A program made the translations under genes and the position numbers. Positions 30,910 through 39,285 of a stretch of 47,719 nt of DNA are shown here, piece after piece. Every line of letters starts with the position of its first letter. The stretch's first letter is position 1. Where the stretch lies: contig CAYUVF010000029.1 in assembly GCA_964448045.1 (NCBI GenBank), positions 1 to 47,719 on the forward strand, in the 5' to 3' direction. Below the pieces are notes generated by a model. That model saw nothing but the letters and a program-made list of their open reading frames with translations, was not told the origin of the DNA and searched no databases. Source of the stretch: CAYUVF01 sp964448045 (lineage in GTDB: Bacteria; Bacteroidota; Rhodothermia; Rhodothermales; Salinibacteraceae).

Positions 30910-33900
30910 ATGAAACGCACACTGCTCGTCTTAGTCGCGCTTTTTGCTTTTCTGCTTTTTGGATCAGCGAATCCTGTACTCGGCCAACAACAGATTAGTC
31001 AGTTGGGGGTCCAGACGCTGGAGTCATTTGATGATTTTCTTGGAAACGGGTTTACGCCGTCGCCGAGTTCTGGGCAACTGGACTCAGATATCTTTGCTGT
31101 TTCGGGTCTGAGTGATGGAAATCTTGGTTTTGGTGGTACAAAAACTTCAGGAGACTTTGCGCGCGGTACGGATAATGGTGCGCAAGGCGTGACTACTGGC
31201 GGTATTTATGCCCTGGAGCCAACTGCGGGGAATTATGCACTCGGATTTCAGCCGGGGGGCTTTGATCTGACACCTGGCGTAATATATGTGTGCTATCAGA
31301 ACGACACTGGTTCTGTAATTGAAAGTCTCGATGTGGCGTATGAAATCGGATATTTCAACGATCAAGAACGAGGTACTACGCTTGACCTTTACTATCAAAC
31401 CGGAAGCGCATGCGAAAGTCCGGCTGCAGGCGACGTCGTAACCAGTTTTGCGCCCACCTCCTTGAATTTCTCTGGTTCGGAGGCGTCAGACGCGTCGCCC
31501 GCTTGGGATACGCAGGCTCAGTCAACGACAATCGCTGGCCTGAATGTGATAAATGGAGATTTCATTACACTGGCCTTCTATACAGATGATACTGGCGGCG
31601 GGAGCGGGTCCCGTGACGAGGTCGCGATTGACAACCTTGGTGTAACAGCACAGGTTTCCTCGGGCCCCATCAAAAACATCACGCAGGGGATCTTCCACGA
31701 CACCATTCAAGAGGCCATCGACGCGGCTGACCCGGGCGATACCATCGAAATCAGCGGCGGCACCTATCAGATCGGCGAAGGCACGCTCACCATCAGCGAA
31801 TCCGTGACGCTCCAAGGCGTATCGCGGAGCGGCGTCATCATCCAGCCCGGCAGCAGTCCGGTGTGCCGCGGCGTCGATATCACGGCCGATGGCGCCACGC
31901 TGGAAAACGTCACCGTGAATGGGGCGGACGTTAACGTCTCCGCGGGCGGATGTGGCAACAACGTCGCCGTCGTGCAGGTGCTGGGCGACAACGTCACGAT
32001 CACCGATGTGACCGTCGATGGACCCGGCGCGGGCGAAGCGGTGGGCATCAACCTGTTCGATACGGACGGCGCGACGATCGAAAACACGCTCGTCACGGAA
32101 ACCGGGAAAGACGGCATCAACGTCCGATCGCGCGATGTGACGCTTCGGAATCTTACGCTCCCCAATAATGCCGTGAATCGAACCGGACTTGGTGCCATTG
32201 CGATTTATGGCAGCACGTCCTCTGGAGCCAATCCGGAAGCGAGTGTCACATTTGAGGGAACGATCGGCTTGGATGACAACCCCAATGGCCTGATCGTACT
32301 TGCGAGCGACGGATCCATTGAAATCACCAATAACAACGCGACCTTTTCCTTCAGCAACATCAGCGGATGGCCGCTGGCTGACTTTGGCAGCACAGAGACA
32401 GTAAGTGTGGATGGTAACTCGCTGAGCGATTTTGCCCAAGATGTAGGCCTGCCCGCGCGCATCACATTTTCGGGCGATCCAAGCAGTACGGCGCTCTTTG
32501 AAGTAGCGAGTCAGGACGCGGCAGCTAAAGCGAGCACACTTTCGCCTCCAGCTCCGAGCGCAGCCATTGGGTTTAATCTCGACGATGGAGCGTTCTTCGT
32601 CGGCCAGCACAGCTCCTCGGAAACCATGTCCATCCAGACGGCACTGGATGCCGCGGCAGATACCGACGTGGTGAACATCCTCCCCGGCACCTACGCTGAG
32701 GGCCTCACCATCGACGACGCACTGACGCTACAAGGGGCGAGCGTTGGAGTAACCTCCGTGGCCAAGGCCGCCCCGTCGGGCGCGCCGGCGATCAACGGCA
32801 CGGTCACGCTTTCGTCGGACGGCGCCACCGTCGATGGCCTCATCATCGATGGCGGAAGCAGCGTGGCCCTCCACACGCAGCCGGCGAACGTGGGGTACGA
32901 TAATCTGACGATCAGCAACAATACGCTGCGTGCTTCGGCGCCCACACCGATCGTCTACATCCACGGAGACTTCGACAGTGGCGTCGTAAATGATCCGAGC
33001 ACGAACGTCACCGTGCAAAACAATCTGTTCGAGGGGAGCATTCTCGGCGGCGTGGCGCTCGGACTCGAAGCCAGCACGGGATCGGCGGTGACCGGCAACG
33101 ACTTCCAGACCGAAACCGAGTACGGCCATGTCGAACTCTTCGGCCCGAACATCGATGTCTCTGGCAACAGCTTCAATGGATCCGCGCTCGATCCGGGCGC
33201 CTTCTACGTCAAAGACTTTTTCGGCACGTACGACCTCTTCGCCGTCGAGGATGCCAACACGTTCAGCCTCGGTCCCATCGTGCAGGGCAACACAATTCTT
33301 CCGGGTCAGGTGGCCAATTGTCCGATTCCGGAGGTGACCGAGGAAGATCAGCGGGGGATGAGCCTGTTCGTCACGTTCTCCAGCGGAGGCGCAGGCGAGG
33401 GGCTGACGCAGATTGACTTCGTCGATCCCAATGACAATCCTGCCCTGACGAACTTTGAGGTGGTCGATGCGCCATCGGATTTTACAACCAGCGACGATAT
33501 CCGATTCAGCTTTGATGGAACGCCGGGCGGCGAACCACAGACGGTAACATTTGAGCTCGAAGCTATTCCACCCGCTGGAAGCTCGGGCGAGTTCGAAGCC
33601 AGCTACTTCGCCGTCATCGAAAACACGTGTGGATCCACCTTCGACGCCGACCCGATCCACCGGCTCGACCGGCCGGCGCCCGAGGCGCTCGCTCTCCACG
33701 GCAACTACCCGAACCCGTTCGCGGGCGCGACGACCTTCGAGGTCGATCTGCCGGAGCCGGCGCAGGTGACGCTATCGGTGTATGACGTGATGGGGCGCCG
33801 GGTCGCTACGCTTCACGAGGGGGCCTGGCCCGCGGGCACGCACCGGGTCCGGTGGGAGGGGCGCAGCGCCAGCGGCGCTCAACTGGCCAGCGGGGTTTAT

Positions 33901-33960
33901 CTGGTGCGTTTGAAGGCCAACGACCAGATGCGCACGCGCCGCCTCACGCTGCTTCGATGA
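30910..33960 (+). CDS. Large secreted beta-helix protein with T9SS sorting domain
   Basis: A 1016-residue protein. Signal peptide 1-25 (LVALFAFLLFGSANPVLG), an N-terminal beta-sandwich-like region to about 250, then two right-handed beta-helix blocks, each introduced by the same motif (TIQEAIDAADPGDTIEISGG at about 260, SIQTALDAAADTDVVNILPG at about 575). A linker follows, and the T9SS type A sorting domain runs from about 927 to 1016 (LHGNYPNPFAGATTF, VYDVMGRRVATL, ASGVYLVRLKA). The sorting domain directs export across the outer membrane and is usually cleaved or linked to the surface. Beta-helix folds often bind or cleave polysaccharides; no catalytic residues can be named. Base composition of the first 750 bases is markedly less GC-rich than the rest. 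Confidence 0.9.
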   Translation: MKRTLLVLVALFAFLLFGSANPVLGQQQISQLGVQTLESFDDFLGNGFTPSPSSGQLDSDIFAVSGLSDGNLGFGGTKTSGDFARGTDNGAQGVTTGGIYALEPTAGNYALGFQPGGFDLTPGVIYVCYQNDTGSVIESLDVAYEIGYFNDQERGTTLDLYYQTGSACESPAAGDVVTSFAPTSLNFSGSEASDASPAWDTQAQSTTIAGLNVINGDFITLAFYTDDTGGGSGSRDEVAIDNLGVTAQVSSGPIKNITQGIFHDTIQEAIDAADPGDTIEISGGTYQIGEGTLTISESVTLQGVSRSGVIIQPGSSPVCRGVDITADGATLENVTVNGADVNVSAGGCGNNVAVVQVLGDNVTITDVTVDGPGAGEAVGINLFDTDGATIENTLVTETGKDGINVRSRDVTLRNLTLPNNAVNRTGLGAIAIYGSTSSGANPEASVTFEGTIGLDDNPNGLIVLASDGSIEITNNNATFSFSNISGWPLADFGSTETVSVDGNSLSDFAQDVGLPARITFSGDPSSTALFEVASQDAAAKASTLSPPAPSAAIGFNLDDGAFFVGQHSSSETMSIQTALDAAADTDVVNILPGTYAEGLTIDDALTLQGASVGVTSVAKAAPSGAPAINGTVTLSSDGATVDGLIIDGGSSVALHTQPANVGYDNLTISNNTLRASAPTPIVYIHGDFDSGVVNDPSTNVTVQNNLFEGSILGGVALGLEASTGSAVTGNDFQTETEYGHVELFGPNIDVSGNSFNGSALDPGAFYVKDFFGTYDLFAVEDANTFSLGPIVQGNTILPGQVANCPIPEVTEEDQRGMSLFVTFSSGGAGEGLTQIDFVDPNDNPALTNFEVVDAPSDFTTSDDIRFSFDGTPGGEPQTVTFELEAIPPAGSSGEFEASYFAVIENTCGSTFDADPIHRLDRPAPEALALHGNYPNPFAGATTFEVDLPEPAQVTLSVYDVMGRRVATLHEGAWPAGTHRVRWEGRSASGAQLASGVYLVRLKANDQMRTRRLTLLR

Positions 33961-34247
33961 CGCCCCGGCTTGCGTGCACTGTGGGAGGGCGAACCGCGGC
34001 CCCAAAGCAGAGGGAATTCCGAAACGGCTCGCAATATCTGCCGAATTGTGCGCATTATCCCCGCCAACTGATCCACTGGAGGGGCGAAGGGGCCCTGATG
34101 TGGAGCAGAGCGCCCCCATTTTTGGCGCAAGCGACTATCGCCCATTGCGCACGCCGGATGCTCGTGTTATATACCCTAACGGAAAAATGGATACCCTATC
34201 CATTACAAAAGGCGAGCGCTCACGTCGATGCGGATACGGAGGATGAT
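33961..34247. other. Intergenic region between T9SS substrate genes
   Basis: 287 bases without a gene. The AT-rich patch near 34168-34185 (ttatataccctaacgg) may be a promoter for the gene at 34248, which is also preceded by a clear GGAGG ribosome site at 34238-34242. Confidence 0.5.
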
Positions 34248-35288
34248 ATGAGACGAGTTTTACAGGTTGTGGTACTGGTGGTCGCAGCCGGGTTGTTTGT
34301 GCTGCCGGCTCAGGGGCAGGTGACGAATAATGGTGGAGGCAGTAACAACGGCGGAAATCAAGACTGTCCCGCTGGTACTGAGCTTGTAGCCAAATTCGAA
34401 TATGACGATGACGATGGTAGTTACGAATTTAAAGAGCCATCAGGAAATGAAGGAATCGTTTCCATTGATGGTGACTCGGACAACGAGAGCGGTACCTGGA
34501 CTTCAACGCAGCCCATTTCTGCAATCGTAGTAAAAGGAGGACCGAATTCTGTAATTGAACAGGCAAGTCCTTCTGGAGATGCTGTGTACTCAGGTGCTTT
34601 CTCTAATTCCAATCTGCCAACGGTTGGGAGTGGGAATCTGCCCGGAATATCAAACCTGAAGTTCTGCGGCTCCACAGAATGCGATGCGGCCACGTTCTCG
34701 GAAGAGAAAGATGATGATACCCGCACTGTAACACTAACCATCAATAGCATTGATGGCATCAAGCAGGTAAACTTCAGCACACTGAACAATTTCAATGTCA
34801 GCTTCTCCTCGAGTAATGGCGGCACATTCTCTGATCCGGAGAGCGATGATGTTTGGACGACCAGTGGTGCATTTCCCACTGAAGTTGTGTTCACGCTGAC
34901 GGCTCCACAAGCGGGGCAGGCCAGCTACTTCGCTGAGGTAACCTCAAACTGTCAGGGAGGGTTTGTAACATTCCTCGATCCGCCTCACGATTTCTCAAAG
35001 ATAGCAACGGATCGACCTGTCCTCGACGGCAACTATCCCAACCCCTTCCGGGAGCAGACGACGATCCACTTTACGCTGCCCGAAGCGAACGAAGTGACGG
35101 TGTCCGTCTTCGACATCACCGGGCGCAAGGTGGCCACGCTGGTGAACCAGTCGCTCGTGGCCGGGGCGCACGAGGTGCAGTGGAGCGGGCGCACGGACGG
35201 CGGCCAGAAACTGGCCAGCGGCGTCTACTTCTACCGCATCGAAGCGGGCGACTTCACCCAGACGCGCCGCATGACGCTGGTCCGCTAA
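34248..35288 (+). CDS. Secreted protein with T9SS sorting domain
   Basis: A 346-residue protein starting at ATG 34248 with an ideal GGAGG six bases upstream; the frame is open to 33852 but earlier starts lack a signal peptide. Residues 1-23 form the signal (VVLVVAAGLFVLPAQG), then a low-complexity TNNGGGSNNGGN spacer and an acidic domain with VVKGGPNSVIEQ and LKFCGS, then a second beta-rich part (TLTAPQAGQASYFAEVTSNC). From about 259 comes the sorting domain: LDGNYPNPFREQTTIHF, VFDITGRKVATL, LASGVYFYRIEAGD. The passenger is notably AT-rich and D/N/S-rich compared with the GC-rich sorting domain. Passenger function unknown. Confidence 0.88.
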   Translation: MRRVLQVVVLVVAAGLFVLPAQGQVTNNGGGSNNGGNQDCPAGTELVAKFEYDDDDGSYEFKEPSGNEGIVSIDGDSDNESGTWTSTQPISAIVVKGGPNSVIEQASPSGDAVYSGAFSNSNLPTVGSGNLPGISNLKFCGSTECDAATFSEEKDDDTRTVTLTINSIDGIKQVNFSTLNNFNVSFSSSNGGTFSDPESDDVWTTSGAFPTEVVFTLTAPQAGQASYFAEVTSNCQGGFVTFLDPPHDFSKIATDRPVLDGNYPNPFREQTTIHFTLPEANEVTVSVFDITGRKVATLVNQSLVAGAHEVQWSGRTDGGQKLASGVYFYRIEAGDFTQTRRMTLVR

Positions 35289-35337
35289 AAACCGCGTGAA
35301 CGGGCTTCCTCTCAAGAATAGTTAAACGGTGATAACC

Positions 35338-35496
35338 ATGACGATGAATCAACCCGAAGACGCCTCGAAGGCGGATCGCTCCCCGGAAGAAGACGCGCGC
35401 AAGCCATTCGTGGCACCGGCACTCCGCCGCGAGGCCGACCTCGTCGACCGCACGGCCGATCGGTTCTTTACGTTCCAATCCCATGATGGAAGCTGA
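35338..35496 (+). CDS. Candidate RiPP precursor peptide (lasso-type leader, C-terminal Ser)
   Basis: A 52-residue peptide gene 49 bases behind the T9SS gene, same strand, followed by a terminator. The acidic N-terminus leads to RKPFVAPALRREADLVDRT, which fits the lasso-precursor leader Y/F-x2-P-x-L-x3-G-x5-T exactly in spacing (F24, P27, L29, A33 in place of Gly, T39). After T39 comes A-D-R-F-F-T-F-Q-S-H-D-G-S. A normal lasso core begins with Gly or a small residue and has Asp/Glu at position 7-9, which is not met cleanly, so the product may be of another kind. The final Ser52 matters because lasso-associated HPr-like kinases phosphorylate a terminal Ser; such a kinase gene lies at 39286. An alternative start is ATG 35344. 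No match to a named family is claimed. Confidence 0.6.
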   Translation: MTMNQPEDASKADRSPEEDARKPFVAPALRREADLVDRTADRFFTFQSHDGS

Positions 35497-35535
35497 TGCG
35501 GTCAGCTGCATCAGAGAATCAGAGAAAAAGCAGGG

Positions 35536-35577
35536 CGGCGGCCGTCTCTTGTTCGAGAGGCGGCCGCCGTGTATTTT
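35536..35577 (+). terminator. Strong intrinsic terminator after the small peptide gene
   Basis: cggcggccgtctc and gagaggcggccgccg form a GC-rich stem with a two-base bulge and a six-base loop, followed by tgtatttt. A weaker hairpin, ctgatgc/gcatcag, precedes it at 35493-35514. Together they end the unit 34248-35496. Confidence 0.75.
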
Positions 35578-35739
35578 GTAGGCCCATCGGGGGCGAGCCC
35601 GTTCCGTTCGTGTCGGGCTGAAGAGCAGTCCTCCTGCTCCAGACCAGATGGGCGCTTCGTCAAATTGTTGTCTACTATCATACCCATTGGGCGGTGCGTG
35701 CCGCCGGGGCTTGTCTTCAACCAGTAGCCGCGCGTTTCT

Positions 35740-38700
35740 ATGCGATATGCAGTGCGATATGCAGTGACCGTGCTGATCCTGTGTCTCTGGACCGGACTGG
35801 CGCAGGGGCAGTCTTTTTACGTCGAGCAATCCGATCCCGCCAAGGGCGCTTCTGGCGTCAGCGTGTCCGACACCGTCGCGTTCGCTTTCAATGCAAGTGT
35901 GAACGTCAGCACCGACTGGAATACGGCGTTCGTGTACCGGCCCGGTTTTCCCGAACTCCGCTTCAACCAGGTGTCGTTGTGTATCAACTTCCGGGGCGAT
36001 TGTGGAGGCGGTGATAACATCACGCCGCGCTTCGTGCGCTTCCGCGCCGAGCATCAGCCCAATACCGATTACACGTGGCTGGTGTATGCGGTGAAGAGTT
36101 CCGAGGGGAACCCGATGACCGAGCCGTATGTGCTGCGCTACTCGACGGCGCCCGACATGGGACAGGGCCAGATCAGCGGAGCGGTGGCGGCGCCAAAGTC
36201 GGCAGCGCGGTGGACACCGGCGGTGCGCGCGTCGCTGCGCGCGTTGGCCGACGGGCTCAAGCGTAACGGCCTCGGCCGGCCCATCTTCGATCGAGCGGAA
36301 GCGGAGCCCGTGTCGCCCGGCGATGAGGCTACCGTTCCCGATCGGCCCAAAGCGATGTTTGGGACGATGGGCACAAACGCAACAGCCAGCGACGGCCCCT
36401 TCACGCAGATCCTGCTGCTCGATGCCTTCTCGATCCGCGAGAACAACTGGACGGTCCGCGCGGCGGATGCGCTCATCGGCTCGTCCGGTGCGTATTCGCT
36501 CGACTTCGTGCGACCCGGCTCGTACGTGCCCATCGCTGTTCGATACACCGACGGCACGAACACCGAGATCGACGCGCTCGGCTTCCACGATCCCGATGGC
36601 GATGGCACGCCCAATACCGTCGAGGTCGATGGCGACGCACGCACAAGCATCAGCCTGGAGCTGTTCGACTTTCCGCTGACGACGGCGCGCAACGCACAAA
36701 ATCTTGCGGTGGCTCGCGACTCGGCGGCCCGCTACGCGCCCGATCAGCAGCTCAAGCTCGTCCAGGCCAATTATGGCACGCGCCCGGCGGGCACGGCGTA
36801 CGAGTGGACCTTCCGGTTCCACTCGCCGCAGGAGGGGCTGGAAACGAGCGTCACCATCAACCCGCTGGACGCGCGCGTCGACACCAGCCAGGTGCCGGCG
36901 TTTCTGATGGAGATGAACACCGTCCCGGACGGATTCGTCGACTCCGACGCCGCGCTTCAGGCTGCGCTCGACGATGGTGGGCAAGACTTCATCGAGCCCT
37001 TCCGGTTGCGCAACCTGACGACCATCGTGCAGGGGGGGAATCTGTACTGGACGGACACGCCGGTGCCGATCGCGGAGTTTTGGCGCGTGCGCATCATCGG
37101 TGTTACCTCGTCGCGCGTGGAGATCTTTGAGCGGTACATCGACATGGGAACCGGCGAGGTGCTGCAGGAATCCGATCCGCGGGGCACGCCCGATGTGCCC
37201 ACCGCCTTTTCCGTGGAAGCCGGGGATGGCGAAGTGGCGGTTTCGTGGGACGCCAACGTCGAGAGCGACCTGGCCGAATACCGGCTCTACCGGTCAACCA
37301 CCTCAGACGTCCAACCGGATCCGTCGAACCGGGTCGCGACCATTTCCACCGGCACAACCCGGTATACGGATACCGGCGTCGACAATCGGCAGGCCTACTA
37401 CTATCGGCTGACTGCGGCCGATAGCGAGGGCAACGAAAGTGCGGCTACGTCGGAACTCGCCGCCTTCCCGCTTTCGTCTACGGTCGACGTGGTGGCCGAT
37501 GTCGCCTTCGGCCCACCGGATGCCCCCAGCAGCTATCGGCTTGTAGCCTTGCCGGGCGGGCAGAGCATCCCGCTGGCGTCGACCTTCGACGACCCGGTGG
37601 GGCAAGGGTGGATGGCCTACTGGGACGATGGGTCAACCAGTGACTTCCTCGTCAAGTACGACGGCTCCTCCACGTTCAACTTTCAGCCGGGGCGCGGTTT
37701 CTGGGTGATCAGCCAGTCGGATTGGTCTTTGTCGCGTGCGGTGCAAGCCGTCAACCTGGCCGATGAGGGGACGTACGCCATCGACGTGCACGACGGGTGG
37801 AATATCGTCTCGAACCCGCTCGATGTGGAGGTCAGCTGGGGCGCGGTGCAGGCGGCAAACGAGGTGACGCAGGCGCTATGGGCGTGGGATGGCGGCTTCA
37901 GCGAGGCGTCGGCCTTTGCCTCGGCGAAGGGCGGCCAAGCCTACTACTTTCTGAATGAGCAAGGCCTCGACGCCCTGACGATTCCGTATCCGGGGGCGCC
38001 GGGGCAGCCGACGACTGCGCCGAAATCCACCGAGGCGCTGGCGTCGCTGACGCTCACCGCGCACCGCGACGGCGAGCCGGTGGCGCAGGTGCGCGCCGGA
38101 GTCGCTCCGGATGCCGCTGCGAGCCGCGATCCGTACGACCAGTTCGCCCCACCGGGCTACTTCGAGTCGGCCCATCTGCGCCTTGTGAATGATGAGGTGG
38201 ACCCGACATACACCGAGTTGGCCGCCGAGTACCGGGCTGCGGGCCGGGCCGGCTACACGTTTGACCTGACGCTCGCGAGCGACGACGCTGCCACCATCCA
38301 GCTGCAGACCGAGGGGCTGGAGGCGTTCCCGGATCGGCAGGTGCTGCTCATCAATCCGAAGACGGCGCGCACGTACGATCTGCACGCTCGGGCTGCGGTC
38401 ACGCTTCGGCCCGAATCGGCTTCGATGCCACTCAAGCTGGTGATCGGCGATGAAGCGTACGCGGAGAACGCGGCGGCGGACATCGTGCCCGACGCGCTGG
38501 CGCTGCGGCCCAACTATCCGAATCCGTTCCACGAGCAAACGACGCTGGAATATGCCCTGCCGGAGCAGCAGGATGTTCGGTTGGTGATTTACGACGTGCT
38601 GGGGCGGCGCATCCGCACCCTCGTAGCGACCGAGCAACGTCCCGGTCTCCATCACGTATTGTGGGACGGCCGCAACGACGCGGGCCAGCCCGTATCCAGC

Positions 38701-38769
38701 GGCGTCTACCTCAGCCGATTGACCGTCGACGGGCAGACGAAGATCCAGCGCCTCGTTTTGGTTCGGTAG
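35740..38769 (+). CDS. Very large secreted protein with Ig-like, FN3 and T9SS domains
   Basis: A 1009-residue protein. The signal peptide begins MRYAVRYAVTVLILCLWTGL. A bacterial Ig-like (SbsA/Big_5) domain follows (SDPAKGASGVSVSDTVAFAF, VNVSTDWNTAF), then a mid region with DPDGDGTPNTVEVDGD, a fibronectin type III domain at about 485-575 (DGEVAVSWDANVESDLAEYR, YTDTGVDNRQAYYYRLTA), a beta-rich region (WMAYWDDGSTSDFLVKYDGS), and the T9SS domain from about 921 (LRPNYPNPFHEQTTLEYALP, VIYDVLGRRIRTL, SSGVYLSRLTVDGQ). The domain set suggests a surface-exposed binding protein; no enzyme site is seen. A 12-base tandem repeat lies across its start codon (35741-35764). Confidence 0.9.
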   Translation: MRYAVRYAVTVLILCLWTGLAQGQSFYVEQSDPAKGASGVSVSDTVAFAFNASVNVSTDWNTAFVYRPGFPELRFNQVSLCINFRGDCGGGDNITPRFVRFRAEHQPNTDYTWLVYAVKSSEGNPMTEPYVLRYSTAPDMGQGQISGAVAAPKSAARWTPAVRASLRALADGLKRNGLGRPIFDRAEAEPVSPGDEATVPDRPKAMFGTMGTNATASDGPFTQILLLDAFSIRENNWTVRAADALIGSSGAYSLDFVRPGSYVPIAVRYTDGTNTEIDALGFHDPDGDGTPNTVEVDGDARTSISLELFDFPLTTARNAQNLAVARDSAARYAPDQQLKLVQANYGTRPAGTAYEWTFRFHSPQEGLETSVTINPLDARVDTSQVPAFLMEMNTVPDGFVDSDAALQAALDDGGQDFIEPFRLRNLTTIVQGGNLYWTDTPVPIAEFWRVRIIGVTSSRVEIFERYIDMGTGEVLQESDPRGTPDVPTAFSVEAGDGEVAVSWDANVESDLAEYRLYRSTTSDVQPDPSNRVATISTGTTRYTDTGVDNRQAYYYRLTAADSEGNESAATSELAAFPLSSTVDVVADVAFGPPDAPSSYRLVALPGGQSIPLASTFDDPVGQGWMAYWDDGSTSDFLVKYDGSSTFNFQPGRGFWVISQSDWSLSRAVQAVNLADEGTYAIDVHDGWNIVSNPLDVEVSWGAVQAANEVTQALWAWDGGFSEASAFASAKGGQAYYFLNEQGLDALTIPYPGAPGQPTTAPKSTEALASLTLTAHRDGEPVAQVRAGVAPDAAASRDPYDQFAPPGYFESAHLRLVNDEVDPTYTELAAEYRAAGRAGYTFDLTLASDDAATIQLQTEGLEAFPDRQVLLINPKTARTYDLHARAAVTLRPESASMPLKLVIGDEAYAENAAADIVPDALALRPNYPNPFHEQTTLEYALPEQQDVRLVIYDVLGRRIRTLVATEQRPGLHHVLWDGRNDAGQPVSSGVYLSRLTVDGQTKIQRLVLVR
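35741..35764 (+). repeat. Tandem 12-base duplication in the signal peptide
   Basis: tgcgatatgcag occurs twice in tandem, giving the repeated start MRYA-VRYA-V and two possible ATG starts twelve bases apart in a different frame register. Confidence 0.85.
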
Positions 38770-38820
38770 GGGACGTGGCTTATATTGGAAGGCGATTGCT
38801 CATTGGATGGATACTCGATT

Positions 38821-39276
38821 ATGATGACACGTAGATGGAAGCAGCTCGTGCGCGGTGCGCGCTGGGGCCTCGTTATTTTGCTGACGATTGGTCTCGTGGG
38901 GTGCAGCTCCAGCGGATCGAACGACGACGATAACGGCGGCGGCCCGCCCGATGAAGACACCACGCCCCCGCCGGTGCCCTCCAACCTGGAAGCCATCTCG
39001 GGCGATGGCGAAGTGGAGCTATCGTGGTCGGCGGTGAGCGCCTCCGATCTGGATGGCTACAACGTCTACCGTTCGACCTCGTCCATCGGCAGCCTCTCCG
39101 GCCTCACGCCCCTCAACGGCTCGCCGCTGTCGCAGGCTTCTTTCACCGACTCAGATGTCTCGAACGGCACGCTGTACTACTACCGGGTTTCTGCCGTGGA
39201 TGACAGCGACAACGAGAGCGGAGGCTCCGGCGAGGTCGAAGTGACGCCCTTTCCCTCTCCCCCCGATCGTCCCTGA
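38821..39276 (+). CDS. Lipoprotein with a fibronectin type III domain
   Basis: A 151-residue protein: hydrophobic signal with lipobox I-G-L-V-G-C near residue 25, a disordered acidic/Gly/Pro spacer (SNDDDNGGGPPDEDTTPPPV), then one fibronectin type III domain (GDGEVELSWSAVSASDLDGY, SFTDSDVSNGTLYYYRVSAV). The FN3 domain resembles the one in the T9SS protein just upstream (DGEVAVSWDANVESDLAEYR), so the two may act together on the surface. Two adjacent ATGs at 38821 and 38824; the frame open from 38785 adds polar residues and is not chosen. Its end is nine bases from the convergent kinase-like gene. Confidence 0.85.
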   Translation: MMTRRWKQLVRGARWGLVILLTIGLVGCSSSGSNDDDNGGGPPDEDTTPPPVPSNLEAISGDGEVELSWSAVSASDLDGYNVYRSTSSIGSLSGLTPLNGSPLSQASFTDSDVSNGTLYYYRVSAVDDSDNESGGSGEVEVTPFPSPPDRP

Positions 39277-39285
39277 GGAGACGGT

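Noticed and set aside
33852..34247. Upstream extension of the 34248 T9SS protein
   Set aside because: Open only by chance; no signal peptide, and a strong ribosome site stands right before ATG 34248.
35338..35496. Classical lasso-peptide precursor
   Set aside because: Leader spacing fits, but the core lacks Gly at position 1 and an Asp/Glu at position 7-9 for any obvious start, so a standard macrolactam is not proposed.
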